Shown piece by piece: positions 6,807 through 15,501 of a stretch of 64,000 bases of DNA (within the stretch, counting starts at the first letter, position 1; each line of letters begins with the position of its first letter). The stretch is from the NCBI RefSeq assembly GCF_012223425.1, contig NZ_CP038799.1:3100001-3164000 (forward strand). Reading direction: 5' to 3'. The translations under genes were made by a program, and so were the position numbers. The notes beneath the pieces were generated by a model. The model saw only the letters and a list, made by a program, of their open reading frames with translations. It was not told the DNA's origin and made no database searches. This DNA comes from Mycolicibacterium frederiksbergense (lineage in GTDB: Bacteria > Actinomycetota > Actinomycetes > Mycobacteriales > Mycobacteriaceae).

Positions 6807-8390
6807 TCATGAGGCCTCGACGTCGAGATTGTCGCCCGAATGCTTGTTCGGGATGGTCTGGTGGGGCGCCGGCAGATCTTGAACAAAGGACGACAGCTCA
6901 CGCGGAGCCGAAATGCGCGAGGGACGCGAGGATTGCGAGGGTTGTTTGGCCGACACATCTTTGTAGGGCGGATAGATGGTCCACAGCAGCACGTTCCGAT
7001 GATTTCGAGCGCCATCGTCTTCGATCGCCCAACCCAGACTCCGGAGCGCAGGTGCGTGCCGTCGCAGGACGGCTGTGACATCCCGGCCGTTCCGAGGCCA
7101 CTCCTTTGGTCTGCGCCAGGTGTCGCCGGTCGGCGTGACTGTCGCCAGCAGGTCGCCGCCGGACTTTCCGATGAGCGGTTCCCGGATGTGCAGCCTTAGC
7201 TGTTCGATGAACGGGTCGGCGGACAGGCTGTCCTCGGAGAGTTGACTGGCGCGTGACAAGTAACGCCGGAAGCCATGGGTCGACAGAATCTCGTCAACGG
7301 CCGCCAGCGTGCGACTGAAGTCCGCCATCCGTGGCGACACGTCGACCGAAATGGTTTCCAGCCGTTGATGAACCACGGCGGCCAGATCAAGAAGCCCGCC
7401 CAAAATGCCTGGTAGAGCCGTGCGCCACTGTTGTCGCATCGTGGCTTCCGGTTGTCGCATGTGGCGATCAATGCGTCGCAGGTCGACTGTCGCCAGTCGC
7501 TCCGCGAGGTCGGGTCGCACTGCGCCGACGTCGATGCCGTTGATGATGACGCACCGCCGGAATTTGATCACCGCGAGATCGGAGTCCGTGTACAACGCCC
7601 GTTTGACGTTGCCGTCGCCTGTGGCGGCACGGCACAGGGAATCCGACAACCAGGGCGGAATCGTCGACAGATTGTCCAAGGCAACAACCCACGACCCGGA
7701 CGCCGCAGTGACCCACGAATCGGAATCACGCGGTGCCTGCCGTAGGGGAACCGGTGACGGGTCGATGAGATCGACCAGCATGCGGGTGGTTGTGCTCTTG
7801 GCGCTGCCCTGCTCGGCGAACAGCGCCAAGATCGGGTGTGGGACGTCGGTCTGGACAAGAGCGGCAATGAGGGCAGCGAGGAGGACCGGTCGGTCTTCGA
7901 AGTCGACGTTGACGAAATCCCAGAGCTTCTCGATATCCCCGCCCTGAGCCGGCAGCGGCATCGCTCCGGTCAACTTGGTGCCTAGAAAGCGCACAGGTGC
8001 CCGCTCGGTCAGCGTCCACCGGCCCTGTCGGATACGAATCACCTGGCCGTTGGGTAGTCCGGTATCGATGTAGATCGTGCCGTCATCGTCAGCGACGCGG
8101 AGGTTCAGGCGTTCGGGCGGCTTCGTGGCAGCCAATCCTTCAAGGATCAGCGTGGCGTCAGTCAGGGCCTGGCCGCCGGCGACCGCGCCGGTCTCGGCGA
8201 AGTACCGTGTGGCTAGGTCGGCGCGTAGACCGGCCTTGCCGGCGCGGAGGAGCATGACCAAGTGCGGGCGATCGCGGTCAGCTCCGAACGGCTCACCCTC
8301 ATCGGAGAGTCCGAGCAGGTAGCGTTCCTGTGCCATGCCGACCAAGCGCGCGGCCACCGACTTCTTGTCCGTCTCGGTGTTGTCGCTCAT
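6807..8390 (-). CDS. P-loop ATPase/helicase-like protein of the integrative element
   Basis: This 527-residue protein has a Walker A motif at ~193-202 (AEQGSAKSTT) and a Walker B-like WVVALDN around 234-240, followed by a conserved Arg-rich stretch (RPDLAERLATVDLRRI) that could hold a sensor or arginine finger. Proteins of this architecture are common beside xis and int in actinobacterial integrative elements and are thought to act in element replication, like DUF927/SF3-type helicases; that role is inferred. The N-terminal ~150 residues are unassigned. The last ~60 residues are rich in Ser, Pro and Gln and probably disordered. The ATG at 8390 has AGGA a few bases upstream. Confidence 0.75.
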   Translation of the reverse strand: MSDNTETDKKSVAARLVGMAQERYLLGLSDEGEPFGADRDRPHLVMLLRAGKAGLRADLATRYFAETGAVAGGQALTDATLILEGLAATKPPERLNLRVADDDGTIYIDTGLPNGQVIRIRQGRWTLTERAPVRFLGTKLTGAMPLPAQGGDIEKLWDFVNVDFEDRPVLLAALIAALVQTDVPHPILALFAEQGSAKSTTTRMLVDLIDPSPVPLRQAPRDSDSWVTAASGSWVVALDNLSTIPPWLSDSLCRAATGDGNVKRALYTDSDLAVIKFRRCVIINGIDVGAVRPDLAERLATVDLRRIDRHMRQPEATMRQQWRTALPGILGGLLDLAAVVHQRLETISVDVSPRMADFSRTLAAVDEILSTHGFRRYLSRASQLSEDSLSADPFIEQLRLHIREPLIGKSGGDLLATVTPTGDTWRRPKEWPRNGRDVTAVLRRHAPALRSLGWAIEDDGARNHRNVLLWTIYPPYKDVSAKQPSQSSRPSRISAPRELSSFVQDLPAPHQTIPNKHSGDNLDVEAS

Positions 8391-8480
8391 AGGATTTCCT
8401 GCACACCGTGCTTATGCAGGCTGCGTTGACGAGCTATTCTCATGTGGAACTTCCGTGTCGGATGATCAGGTGGTTCGAAC

Positions 8481-8511
8481 AAAGACCTCGGCTAGGCCCC
8501 GGGGTCTTTTT
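8481..8511. terminator. Intrinsic terminator-like hairpin between the xis-like gene and the ATPase gene
   Basis: AAAGACCTCGG pairs with CCGGGGTCTTT around a 7-nt loop; one pair is G-T. A run of T follows on the plus strand and a shorter one on the minus strand. It could separate the xis transcript from the ATPase gene or stop readthrough into xis. Confidence 0.6.
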
Positions 8512-8523
8512 CGTGGGCGCGGT

Positions 8524-8721
8524 TCACGCGGCGTCTCCGCCTCCCCGCCGGGTCGCGGTTTCTTGTTCCGCGATCCATCGCAGTACCTCGTCGCGCCGGT
8601 ACACGACCCGGCGGCCCAAGGTGAAACTGGCCGGCCCGATATCGCAGTGGCGCCAGTAGCGGAGAGTTCCAACGGGGACGCCGATGATGTCCGAAACCTG
8701 TTTGGCGCTCAGTAGATCCAT
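8524..8721 (-). CDS. Excisionase-like helix-turn-helix protein
   Basis: The 65-residue protein has a MerR/excisionase-type winged helix: MDLLSAKQVSDIIGVPVGTL, then RYWRHCDIGP and a basic wing GRRVVYRRDEVLRWI. Such small proteins act as recombination directionality factors or as repressors of the neighbouring integrase. The ATG at 8721 has GAGGAG 7 nt upstream. The gene is divergent from the integrase; if the integrase starts at 8889, about 167 bp separate them, a usual place for the control and att-arm region. Confidence 0.85.
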   Translation of the reverse strand: MDLLSAKQVSDIIGVPVGTLRYWRHCDIGPASFTLGRRVVYRRDEVLRWIAEQETATRRGGGDAA

Positions 8722-8888
8722 GTAGCTGCTCCTCAATGGTGGGTTCTGTCAACGAATCCAACGGTGGTGGTGGCGCCCTGCATTTGTCCACCAGTACCCT
8801 CAACTTCGCCTACAAATTGACTCCAGCCGAACGCTTTCGTCGGCTGTCGGTGGTCGGTGTGAAACTGGCGGTAGAGGAGGTGGTCGAC

Positions 8889-10058
8889 TTGCAGCGACGA
8901 AACCGTCGGGCTGGTGTCGAGGACCGGTGGCGTCGATCAGACGGGAGCCCCACCGCACGTAGCGGTATGGGCCGCCGCTGGTTGGCCCGTTACGTCGACG
9001 ACCAAGGCGGGGAGAACACGCGTTCGTTCGACCGCAAGGTGGACGCTCAGGCCTTTCTCAATGAGATCACGGCCGCTCAGACGATCGGCACCTATGTCGC
9101 GCCGAAAGCCGGGCGCATCACCGTCCGTGAGCTGCATGGGAAATGGCTTGGCACACAGGGTCATTTGAAGGAGACGACGGTTGCGACACGCGCATTCGCC
9201 TGGTCGGGCTACGTCGAAGGCCGGTGGGCCGCGGTCGCTGTAGCCGACGTGCAATCGTCGGATATCAGGGCGTGGGTGCAGCAATTGGCGGCGGGCGGAG
9301 CCAAACCGGCCACCATCGAGAACGCGCTCAGCGTCCTGAGGCAGATCTTGGAGATGGCCGTCGACGATCGACGGATCCCCCGCAATCCGTGCACAGGAGT
9401 GAAGTCGCCGCGACGACAGCACCGAGCGCGGGGCTACCTGACACACCAGCAGGTGGAGCTTCTGGCCCGCGAGGTCGGCGAGTACGCCGTTGTTGTTCGA
9501 TTCCTGGCCTACACCGGGCTGCGCTGGGGCGAGATGGCAGCGCTACGGGTGGAGTCCTTCGACATGCTCCGCCGGAGGGTAAATATCCGTGAGGCGGTCG
9601 CCGAGGTCAAGGGACGTGTGGTGTGGTCGTCACCCAAATCCCACGAGCGTCGCTCGGTGCCCTTCCCTGCGTTCCTTGCTGATCCGCTGGCCGCGATCAT
9701 GATCGGCAAGCGACGAGACGATTTGGTGTTCACGTCACCCGGCGGAGCATTGTTGCGAGTGTCGACGTGGCGGCCGCGGGTGTTCAACATGGCTGTCCAA
9801 CGGCTTCAGGAAGCAGACCCGGCGTATCCCACCGTCACGCCTCACGACCTTCGTCATACGGCAGCGTCCTTGTCGATCAGCGCCGGGGCCAACGTCAAGG
9901 CTGTTCAGACGATGCTGGGACACGCTTCTGCGGTCTTGACCCTGGATACGTATGCCGACCTGTTCCCCGACGACCTGGAGCAAGTTTCGGTTGCACTAGA
10001 TGCCGCGCGAATGCGGTCTCTGGCAGCCACTGCGGACCAGCTGCGGACTGGGAAGTAA
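8889..10058 (+). CDS. Tyrosine site-specific integrase
   Basis: This is a tyrosine recombinase for insertion and excision of the element. The N-terminal part has an AP2-like arm-binding region (RRWLARYVDDQG) and a SAM-like core-binding domain (~70-160). The catalytic domain shows Arg in YTGLRWGEMAAL, HDLRHTAASL (HxxR), GHA, and the nucleophile Tyr355 in DTYADLFP. The TTG at 8889 is chosen because AGGAGG sits 8 nt upstream, giving 389 residues, normal for the family; an open frame from 8736 would add 51 residues without an SD. It points toward the 3' end of tRNA-Pro 50 bp downstream, the standard arrangement for tRNA-integrating elements. Confidence 0.93.
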   Translation: MQRRNRRAGVEDRWRRSDGSPTARSGMGRRWLARYVDDQGGENTRSFDRKVDAQAFLNEITAAQTIGTYVAPKAGRITVRELHGKWLGTQGHLKETTVATRAFAWSGYVEGRWAAVAVADVQSSDIRAWVQQLAAGGAKPATIENALSVLRQILEMAVDDRRIPRNPCTGVKSPRRQHRARGYLTHQQVELLAREVGEYAVVVRFLAYTGLRWGEMAALRVESFDMLRRRVNIREAVAEVKGRVVWSSPKSHERRSVPFPAFLADPLAAIMIGKRRDDLVFTSPGGALLRVSTWRPRVFNMAVQRLQEADPAYPTVTPHDLRHTAASLSISAGANVKAVQTMLGHASAVLTLDTYADLFPDDLEQVSVALDAARMRSLAATADQLRTGK

Positions 10059-10060
10059 GA

Positions 10061-10092
10061 AGGCCCCGACCGGAATTCCCGGTCAGGGCCTC
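10061..10092. terminator. Bidirectional terminator between integrase and tRNA-Pro
   Basis: AGGCCC-GACCGG pairs with CCGGTC-GGGCCT, with one unpaired base in each arm and a 6-nt loop. The hairpin starts 3 bp after the integrase stop and lies downstream of the convergent tRNA gene, so it can serve both. Confidence 0.75.
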
Positions 10093-10110
10093 TACCTGCG
10101 ATCACACGAG

Positions 10111-10160
10111 TCGGGGTGGCGGGATTCGAACCCACGACCTCTTCGTCCCGAACGAAGCAC
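10111..10160. other. Probable attachment site region (one element junction)
   Basis: The 3' half of the tRNA gene beside the integrase is the expected core of the att site. The identical core at the other end of the element was looked for by eye within 1-8500 and not found, so it lies left of the window. Exact core limits cannot be set from one end. Confidence 0.45.
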
Positions 10161-10184
10161 GCTACCAAGCTGCGCCACACCCCG
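10111..10184 (-). tRNA. tRNA-Pro (anticodon CGG)
   Basis: The minus strand gives a full cloverleaf of 74 nt: acceptor CGGGGTG/CACCCCG, anticodon stem CTTCG/CGAAG with loop TTCGGGA (anticodon CGG), and T arm with GGTTCGAATCC. Discriminator is A; CCA is not encoded. It decodes CCG. The 3' end faces the integrase, so this gene is the likely integration target and keeps an intact tRNA. Confidence 0.95.
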
Positions 10185-10326
10185 CGTGAAGCCACGACAG
10201 CGTATCGCACCGGGTGGCCGGAAAGCCAAACGGCTATCGCCTTCCGGGAAGGATGTCGGACCCCGGTGTTGTTATAGACATCAAGGACGCCGTCGGGGGC
10301 GGCCCATGACATGAAGTGAGGCAGAT

Positions 10327-10506
10327 ATGACCGGGTTGGGAGCGTCGATCTACATCGGGTTCTTCGTCCTGGCTGCGCTCTGGCTGTACCTGAGCGGCCG
10401 GCGAGAGGATCAGGCCCAGCGGCCCGAGGATTCGAACTGGGCCAGCGCCGAGGCCGGTTCCGAGGGGTTCAACCCGTGGCTGGCCAGCCACTCACTGTCG
10501 AAGTAG
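10327..10506 (+). CDS. Possible small single-pass membrane protein, antisense-overlapping its neighbour
   Basis: A 59-residue frame starts at ATG 10327 with GAGG 7-8 nt upstream. It encodes one hydrophobic segment (YIGFFVLAALWLYL, ~8-22), a basic stop-transfer GRR, and then an acidic tail. Its last ~97 bp overlap the 3' end of the cysteine-synthase-like gene on the other strand, which weakens the call. The TM-plus-positive-inside layout argues for a real small protein. Function unknown. Confidence 0.4.
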   Translation: MTGLGASIYIGFFVLAALWLYLSGRREDQAQRPEDSNWASAEAGSEGFNPWLASHSLSK

Positions 10507-11510
10507 GTATTCGCGTAACGGTCGCCGCTGTCGGCCAGCAGGGTCACCACCGAGCCGCTGCGTTGCTGAGAGATCATCTCGGCCAGCAGCCGGAAAGCAC
10601 CCCAGATGTTGGTGCCCGTCGACGGGCCCACCCGGCGTCCCAGTACCCGGCCCACGTGATGCGCGGCGGCCACCGACGCCGCATCGGGCACCGTCATCAT
10701 CCGGTCCACCACGCCCGGTAAAAATGACGGCTCGACCCGCGGCCGGCCGATTCCCTCGATGCGTGAGGACGCCCCGGTCGCGAACGCCGGATCGCGTTGC
10801 GCGTAGGACGGGTAGAAGGCCGAGTTCTCGGGATCGACGACGCACAACCGGGTCCGGTGGCGGCGGTAGCGCAGATAGCGGCCGATGGTGGCACTGGTGC
10901 CTCCCGTCCCGGCGCCCACCACGATCCAGTCCGGCACGGGGTGCGTCTCCTGGCACATCTGGTCAAAGATCGATTCGGCGATGTTGTTGTTGCCGCGCCA
11001 GTCGGTGGCACGTTCGGCGTTGGTGAACTGATCCAGGTAGTGCCCACCGGTCTGCTCTGCCAGCCGTTCGGCCTCCGCGTAGACCTGGGCCGATGTCGCG
11101 ACGAAATGGCAACGCCCACCTTGGGATTCGATGAGGGCGATCTTCGACGCGCTGGTGGAGGACGGCATCACCGCGATGAACGGCACGCCCAGGAGCGCGG
11201 CGAAATACGCCTCGGATACCGCGGTGGAACCCGACGAGGCCTCGATGACGGTGGTGCCCTCGCCGATCCAGCCGTTGCACAGCGCGTAGAGGAACAGTGA
11301 GCGCGCCAACCGGTGCTTGAGGCTGCCGGTGATGTGCGTCGTCTCGTCCTTGAGATACAGCTGAACGTCGAACTCGTCGGCCCACGGCGGCAGCGGATAG
11401 CGCAACAGGTGGGTGTCCGCGCTGCGGCGTGCGTCGGCCTCGATCAACCGGACGGCATTGTCCACCCAGTCCCGAGGCCCACTACAGGCGATATCGCCCT
11501 CGACGCTCAC
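10410..11510 (-). CDS. PLP-dependent cysteine-synthase-family protein (Rv3684-like)
   Basis: This is a 366-residue fold-type II PLP enzyme related to O-acetylserine sulfhydrylases and cystathionine beta-synthases. The PLP lysine is in HITGSLKHRLA, the substrate loop in EASSGSTAVSEA, and the phosphate-binding glycine loop in GAGTGGTSATIG. The real substrate is not established; a lyase or synthase acting on amino acids is likely. The GTG at 11510 overlaps the TGA of the upstream metallophosphoesterase (GTGA), indicating one operon. A longer open frame to 11828 overlaps that gene and is rejected. The C-terminal tail (after LASHGLN) is unusually long and overlaps a possible small gene on the other strand. 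Confidence 0.88.
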   Translation of the reverse strand: MSVEGDIACSGPRDWVDNAVRLIEADARRSADTHLLRYPLPPWADEFDVQLYLKDETTHITGSLKHRLARSLFLYALCNGWIGEGTTVIEASSGSTAVSEAYFAALLGVPFIAVMPSSTSASKIALIESQGGRCHFVATSAQVYAEAERLAEQTGGHYLDQFTNAERATDWRGNNNIAESIFDQMCQETHPVPDWIVVGAGTGGTSATIGRYLRYRRHRTRLCVVDPENSAFYPSYAQRDPAFATGASSRIEGIGRPRVEPSFLPGVVDRMMTVPDAASVAAAHHVGRVLGRRVGPSTGTNIWGAFRLLAEMISQQRSGSVVTLLADSGDRYANTYFDSEWLASHGLNPSEPASALAQFESSGRWA

Positions 11511-12454
11511 CGTGCCGATACGGTCGGATGTGCTTGTCCGGCACGGGTACCCAGCAGCGAGCTCTTGGTGGGCGTGGCCACCAAGGTCAGCAGCGTGGCC
11601 TCCGGCCGGCAGCAGAACCGCACCGGTGCGTACGGGGAGGTACCGATGCCCGCGGACACATGCAGTTTCATATCCGCGCCCCACTGCGACGGGCCCTTGG
11701 CGCGGCTGCGGTCCAGTTCGCAGTTGGTCGCGACGGCACCGTAGAACGGCAGGCACAGCTGACCGCCGTGCGTGTGCCCGGCCATCACCAGCTGATAGCC
11801 GTCCGCGGCGAACCGGTCGAGTACCCACGGCTCGGGGGAGTGGGTGACGCCCAGGGACAGGTTCGCGGTCGGGCTGGGGGCTCCGGCGATGGTCTCGTAG
11901 CGGTCCCGCTTGAGGTGCGGGTCGTCCACCCCGGCCGCGGCGATCCGCAGCCCGGCGACATCGAACTCGCGGCGGGTGTGCGTCATGTCCAGCCAGCCCC
12001 GCTCGGTGAAGGCCGCCCGCAGGTCCTGCCAGGGCAGCGGGTCACCGTGGATCCGGCGCTTCTTGTTGAACAGGTAGTTCGTCGGGTTCTTGGGCCTCGG
12101 CGCGAAATAGTCGTTGCTGCCGAACACGAACACCCCGGGCACCGACAACAGATCGCCGAGCGCCTGCACGACGGCGGGCACCGCCTTCTGATGCGACAGG
12201 TTGTCCCCGGTGTTCACCACGAAATCCGGCTGCAGCGAAGCCAGCTCCCGCAGCCAGGCCTGCTTGCGCCGCTGACGCGGCAGCATGTGCAGGTCGGACA
12301 GGTGCAGCACCCGCAATGGCGTCGATCCCGGTGTCAGCACCGGCATCGTCAGTTCCCGAAGTGCGAACGCGTTGCGCTCGATCAACGACGCATAGCCGAT
12401 GCCTGCGGCCAGGGTGCCGGCGGCGATCGCGGCAGTGTTCTTCAGGTGCGACAT
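11507..12454 (-). CDS. Membrane-anchored metallophosphoesterase (Rv3683-like)
   Basis: The 315-residue protein has an N-terminal hydrophobic segment (~8-25) that probably anchors it, then a calcineurin-like phosphoesterase domain. Metal-binding motifs appear in order: HLSDLHM, NTGDNLSH, FGSNDYFAP, GVTHSPEP and AGHTHGGQL. This matches the YkuE/YaeI class, which acts on phosphoester or lipid-linked substrates near the membrane; the natural substrate is unknown. It lies downstream of ponA2 (20 bp gap, same strand) and overlaps the next gene by 4 bp, so ponA2, this gene and the PLP enzyme probably form one transcript, as in M. tuberculosis. Confidence 0.9.
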   Translation of the reverse strand: MSHLKNTAAIAAGTLAAGIGYASLIERNAFALRELTMPVLTPGSTPLRVLHLSDLHMLPRQRRKQAWLRELASLQPDFVVNTGDNLSHQKAVPAVVQALGDLLSVPGVFVFGSNDYFAPRPKNPTNYLFNKKRRIHGDPLPWQDLRAAFTERGWLDMTHTRREFDVAGLRIAAAGVDDPHLKRDRYETIAGAPSPTANLSLGVTHSPEPWVLDRFAADGYQLVMAGHTHGGQLCLPFYGAVATNCELDRSRAKGPSQWGADMKLHVSAGIGTSPYAPVRFCCRPEATLLTLVATPTKSSLLGTRAGQAHPTVSAR

Positions 12455-12474
12455 GTGAGCAGCTTACTGCTCGA

Positions 12475-14919
12475 TCATGGTGCGGGAGGGGGTGGCGGGG
12501 GAGGTGGTGGCCCCAGCACCGGCACCGTGATCGGCGGCAGACCGGGAATCTGGATCACCGTTTCGCCGACCGGCGGTGGCAAGCCGGGGATGCCCGCCGG
12601 TGGCGGCGGTGGGGGCGGCGCGATGCCGTTGCTGGTCTGGATCGTGATGATCGAGCCGGGGATGGTCTGCCCGGACGGCGATGTCCCCACCACGTAACCG
12701 GCCGGTGAGGTGCTGTTGACCGGCTGCGGGTCGGCGGCGACCTGGAAACCGGCCTCACGGAGCCGCTGGCGGGCCAGATCGAGGTTCATCCCGCCCACGC
12801 TGGGCACCCGGGAACCCGGCCCACCCTCGACGTAGCGGGGATCGGTCGGCGGCAGCACCACGGTGTCCGGGGTGATCGGCTTCATCGCCGCGAACCAGGT
12901 CCGGGCCGGCTCGTTGCCGCCGAACAGGTTTCCCGAACCGCACTGACGCAACGGGAACGAGCACAGCTCGCTGGGGGTGGTGGAGTCGTCGTAGATGTAG
13001 TTGGCGGCGGCGAACTCACTGGTGAAACCCAGGAAGGCCGAGGAGCGGTTCGATTCGGTGGTGCCGGTCTTGCCGGACATCGGCAGGTTCCAGCCCACCG
13101 ATCCCGCCGCCGCGGCGGCGGTACCCGCGCCGGTGTCGTCCTTGCTCAGCGCATTGGCCAGGGTATTGGCCAGGCCCTCGGGCACGACCTGCTCGCAGGT
13201 CTCGGTGGTCACCGCGACCTCGGTGCCGTTGCGGTCGAAGACCTTGTCGATCGGATTCGGCGGGCACCAGGTGCCACCCGAGGCGATCGTGGCGGCGACG
13301 TTGGACAGCTCGAGCCCGTTGACCTCGATGGGGCCCAGGGTGAACGAGCCGAGGTTCTGCCGTTTCACGAAATCGGCGAGGCTCTCGTTGCTGTCCGGGT
13401 CGTAGTCGCGGGCGGTACCGGGCAGCGCGTAGGACCGCAGGCCCAGCCGCACCGACATGTCGACGGCCCGCTGCACGCCCACCTGGGAGATCAGCTTCGC
13501 AAAGGCAGTGTTCGGCGAGGTGGCCAGCGCATCGGTGATGTTCATCGAGCCGCTGTAGCCACCGGCGTTGCGTACGCACCAGGTGGCCGGCGGGCAACCG
13601 GGCGAACTGCTGCTGCCCAGTCCCTTGGCCTGGAATGCCGGCGGCACCGGAAGCTGGGTGTCGATGCCCATGCCCATCTCCATGCCGGCGGCGACGGTGA
13701 AGATCTTGAACACCGAACCCGCACCGTTTCCGGCCAGCGAGAAGGGCTGCGGCTGCATGGTCTCGCCGGCGTCGGTGTTCAGGCCGTAGGTGCGGTTACT
13801 GGCCATCGCCACCACCGGGTGGGCCTCTTTGCCCGGCCTGACGACGCTCATCACACTGGCGACGCCGGTGATATCCGACGGGGCGTACTGGTTGACGGCC
13901 GATTTGATGTTGGCCTGTACATCGGGATCCAGCGTCGTCTTGATCAGATATCCGCCCTTGGATATCTGCTCCTTGCTGATACCGGCCCTTGCCAGGTAGT
14001 CCAGCGCGTAGTCGCAGAAGAAGGCGCGGTCCCCGGCCGCGATGCATCCGCGCGGCAACTCGTTGGGCGTCGGCAGCACGCCGAGTGGTTCCAGCTTGGC
14101 CGCGCGCAGCGCCTCGGCTTCCTGCGGCACGTTCTCGATCATGGTGTCCAGCACCAGGTTCCGCCGGGCCAATGCACCCTCGGGGTTGGTGTAGGGGTTC
14201 AGCACGCTGGTCGACTGAACCATGCCGGCCAGCAGCGCGGCCTGCTGCCAGTTCAGCTCGGAGGCGTTGACCCCGAAGTAGGTCTGGGCGGCGTCCTGGA
14301 TACCGAAGGCGCCGTTACCGAAGGACACCAGGTTCAGGTATCGGGTCAGGATCTCCGGTTTGGTGAGCGTCTTGTCCAGCGTCAGCGCCATCCGGATCTC
14401 GCGCAGCTTGCGGGCGGGGGTGGTCTCGACGGCCGCGCGCTTCTCGGCGTCGGTCTGGGCGACCACCAGCAGTTGATAGTTCTTCACGTACTGCTGCTCG
14501 ATGGTGGAGCCGCCACGGGTGTCCAGGTTGCCGGAGAGATAACCGGACAGGCCGGTCAGCGTGCCCTGCCAGTCCACACCGTTGTGCTCGGCGAACCGCT
14601 TGTCCTCGATCGAGACGATGGCCAGCTTCATGGCGTTGGCGATCTGATCGGTGGGCACCTCGAAGCGGCGCTGCGTGTACAGCCAGGCGATTGGGTTGCC
14701 GCGGGCGTCGGTCATCGTCGACACCGCCGGGATGTCGCCCTCGACCAATTGCGCCGATCCATTGGCGACCACATCAGAGGCCCGATTGGACATCAGGCCT
14801 ATCCCGCCGACGACCGGGAACATCAATCCGGCGGCGATGACGGCGGCCAGCAGACAGCACCACATCAGTTTGATGACCGTCACCGCTACCGGCGGACGTG
14901 TCGGGGGCTGCTCAGGCAT
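12475..14919 (-). CDS. ponA2: Bifunctional class A penicillin-binding protein PonA2
   Basis: PonA2 polymerises and cross-links peptidoglycan at the outer face of the membrane. The 814-residue protein has a short cytoplasmic tail, one TM helix (~13-42), a GT51 glycosyltransferase domain with Glu105 in VSIEDKRFAEH and RGGSTIEQQ, and a transpeptidase domain with SVFK (Ser402), SPN (468-470) and KTG (617-619). One PASTA domain (~700-765) and a proline-rich tail follow. This matches the Rv3682 layout; the PASTA domain may bind muropeptide. It heads a minus-strand operon with the metallophosphoesterase. The GT51 loop and all three transpeptidase motifs are intact. Confidence 0.96.
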   Translation of the reverse strand: MPEQPPTRPPVAVTVIKLMWCCLLAAVIAAGLMFPVVGGIGLMSNRASDVVANGSAQLVEGDIPAVSTMTDARGNPIAWLYTQRRFEVPTDQIANAMKLAIVSIEDKRFAEHNGVDWQGTLTGLSGYLSGNLDTRGGSTIEQQYVKNYQLLVVAQTDAEKRAAVETTPARKLREIRMALTLDKTLTKPEILTRYLNLVSFGNGAFGIQDAAQTYFGVNASELNWQQAALLAGMVQSTSVLNPYTNPEGALARRNLVLDTMIENVPQEAEALRAAKLEPLGVLPTPNELPRGCIAAGDRAFFCDYALDYLARAGISKEQISKGGYLIKTTLDPDVQANIKSAVNQYAPSDITGVASVMSVVRPGKEAHPVVAMASNRTYGLNTDAGETMQPQPFSLAGNGAGSVFKIFTVAAGMEMGMGIDTQLPVPPAFQAKGLGSSSSPGCPPATWCVRNAGGYSGSMNITDALATSPNTAFAKLISQVGVQRAVDMSVRLGLRSYALPGTARDYDPDSNESLADFVKRQNLGSFTLGPIEVNGLELSNVAATIASGGTWCPPNPIDKVFDRNGTEVAVTTETCEQVVPEGLANTLANALSKDDTGAGTAAAAAGSVGWNLPMSGKTGTTESNRSSAFLGFTSEFAAANYIYDDSTTPSELCSFPLRQCGSGNLFGGNEPARTWFAAMKPITPDTVVLPPTDPRYVEGGPGSRVPSVGGMNLDLARQRLREAGFQVAADPQPVNSTSPAGYVVGTSPSGQTIPGSIITIQTSNGIAPPPPPPPAGIPGLPPPVGETVIQIPGLPPITVPVLGPPPPPPPPPAP

Positions 14920-15144
14920 GAGTTACAGAGTAGCCAGCGGGTCCAATCGGGGCCCGCGAGCCGGGCGAATGCCGCTTTCGGGGCCCTGACGGCACGGTCG
15001 TCCCAAAAAAGCGTGATCTGACTGTTGCGTAAAAGGCCACTGACCACCTAGCTTGGACACACAATGCGATTCAGGTAACACTCTGGACGCAATGTGGCGC
15101 AGATTACATCTACGTGTTATGTAGTCCGGACGAAGGGATCGCTG

Positions 15145-15501
15145 GTGTCAGTCACATCATCTGCCACGCACAAGATTGGCGTTAGCCCCCAACTCCACGC
15201 TGCCGCCCCCGGGGCTGAGGCCGAGGCAAGGATCGCGTGGGTTTCGCAGGCGCGCTGCCGGCAGGCAGACCCCGATGAGCTTTTCGTACGCGGAGCCGCC
15301 CAGCGCAAGGCGGCAGTCATCTGCCGGCATTGCCCCGTCATCGCCGAATGCGGTGCCGACGCCCTGGACAACAAGGTGGAGTTCGGTGTCTGGGGCGGCA
15401 TGACCGAGCGCCAGCGCCGCGCCCTGCTCAAGCAGCACCCCGAGGTCGTGTCCTGGGCAGAATTCTTCGCCGCCCAGCGCAAGCACCGCAGCGCGGTCTA
15501 G
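15145..15501 (+). CDS. whiB4: WhiB-family iron-sulfur redox regulator WhiB4
   Basis: WhiB4 is a redox- and oxygen-responsive [4Fe-4S] protein that binds DNA and controls antioxidant genes. Four cysteines are at 38, 60, 63 and 69 (ARCRQ, VICRHC, AECGAD), followed by the WhiB signature GVWGGMTERQRRALL and a C-terminal basic tail. The GTG at 15145 gives 118 residues, the length of M. tuberculosis WhiB4, with GGGA 8 nt upstream; an in-frame start at 15094 would add 17 residues. The 225-bp gap to ponA2 probably holds both promoters. The stop codon overlaps the stop of the convergent ATPase gene within CTAG. Confidence 0.95.
   Translation: MSVTSSATHKIGVSPQLHAAAPGAEAEARIAWVSQARCRQADPDELFVRGAAQRKAAVICRHCPVIAECGADALDNKVEFGVWGGMTERQRRALLKQHPEVVSWAEFFAAQRKHRSAV

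Noticed and set aside
1..8500. A second copy of the tRNA-Pro 3' end (other att site) inside the window
   Set aside because: CCCGACGAACGAAGC near 243 resembles the anticodon arm but has two extra bases and no extended match; not accepted as att.
11429..12697. A 422-residue plus-strand frame opposite the metallophosphoesterase
   Set aside because: It ends in a run of glycines complementary to the proline-rich tail of PonA2; no domain.
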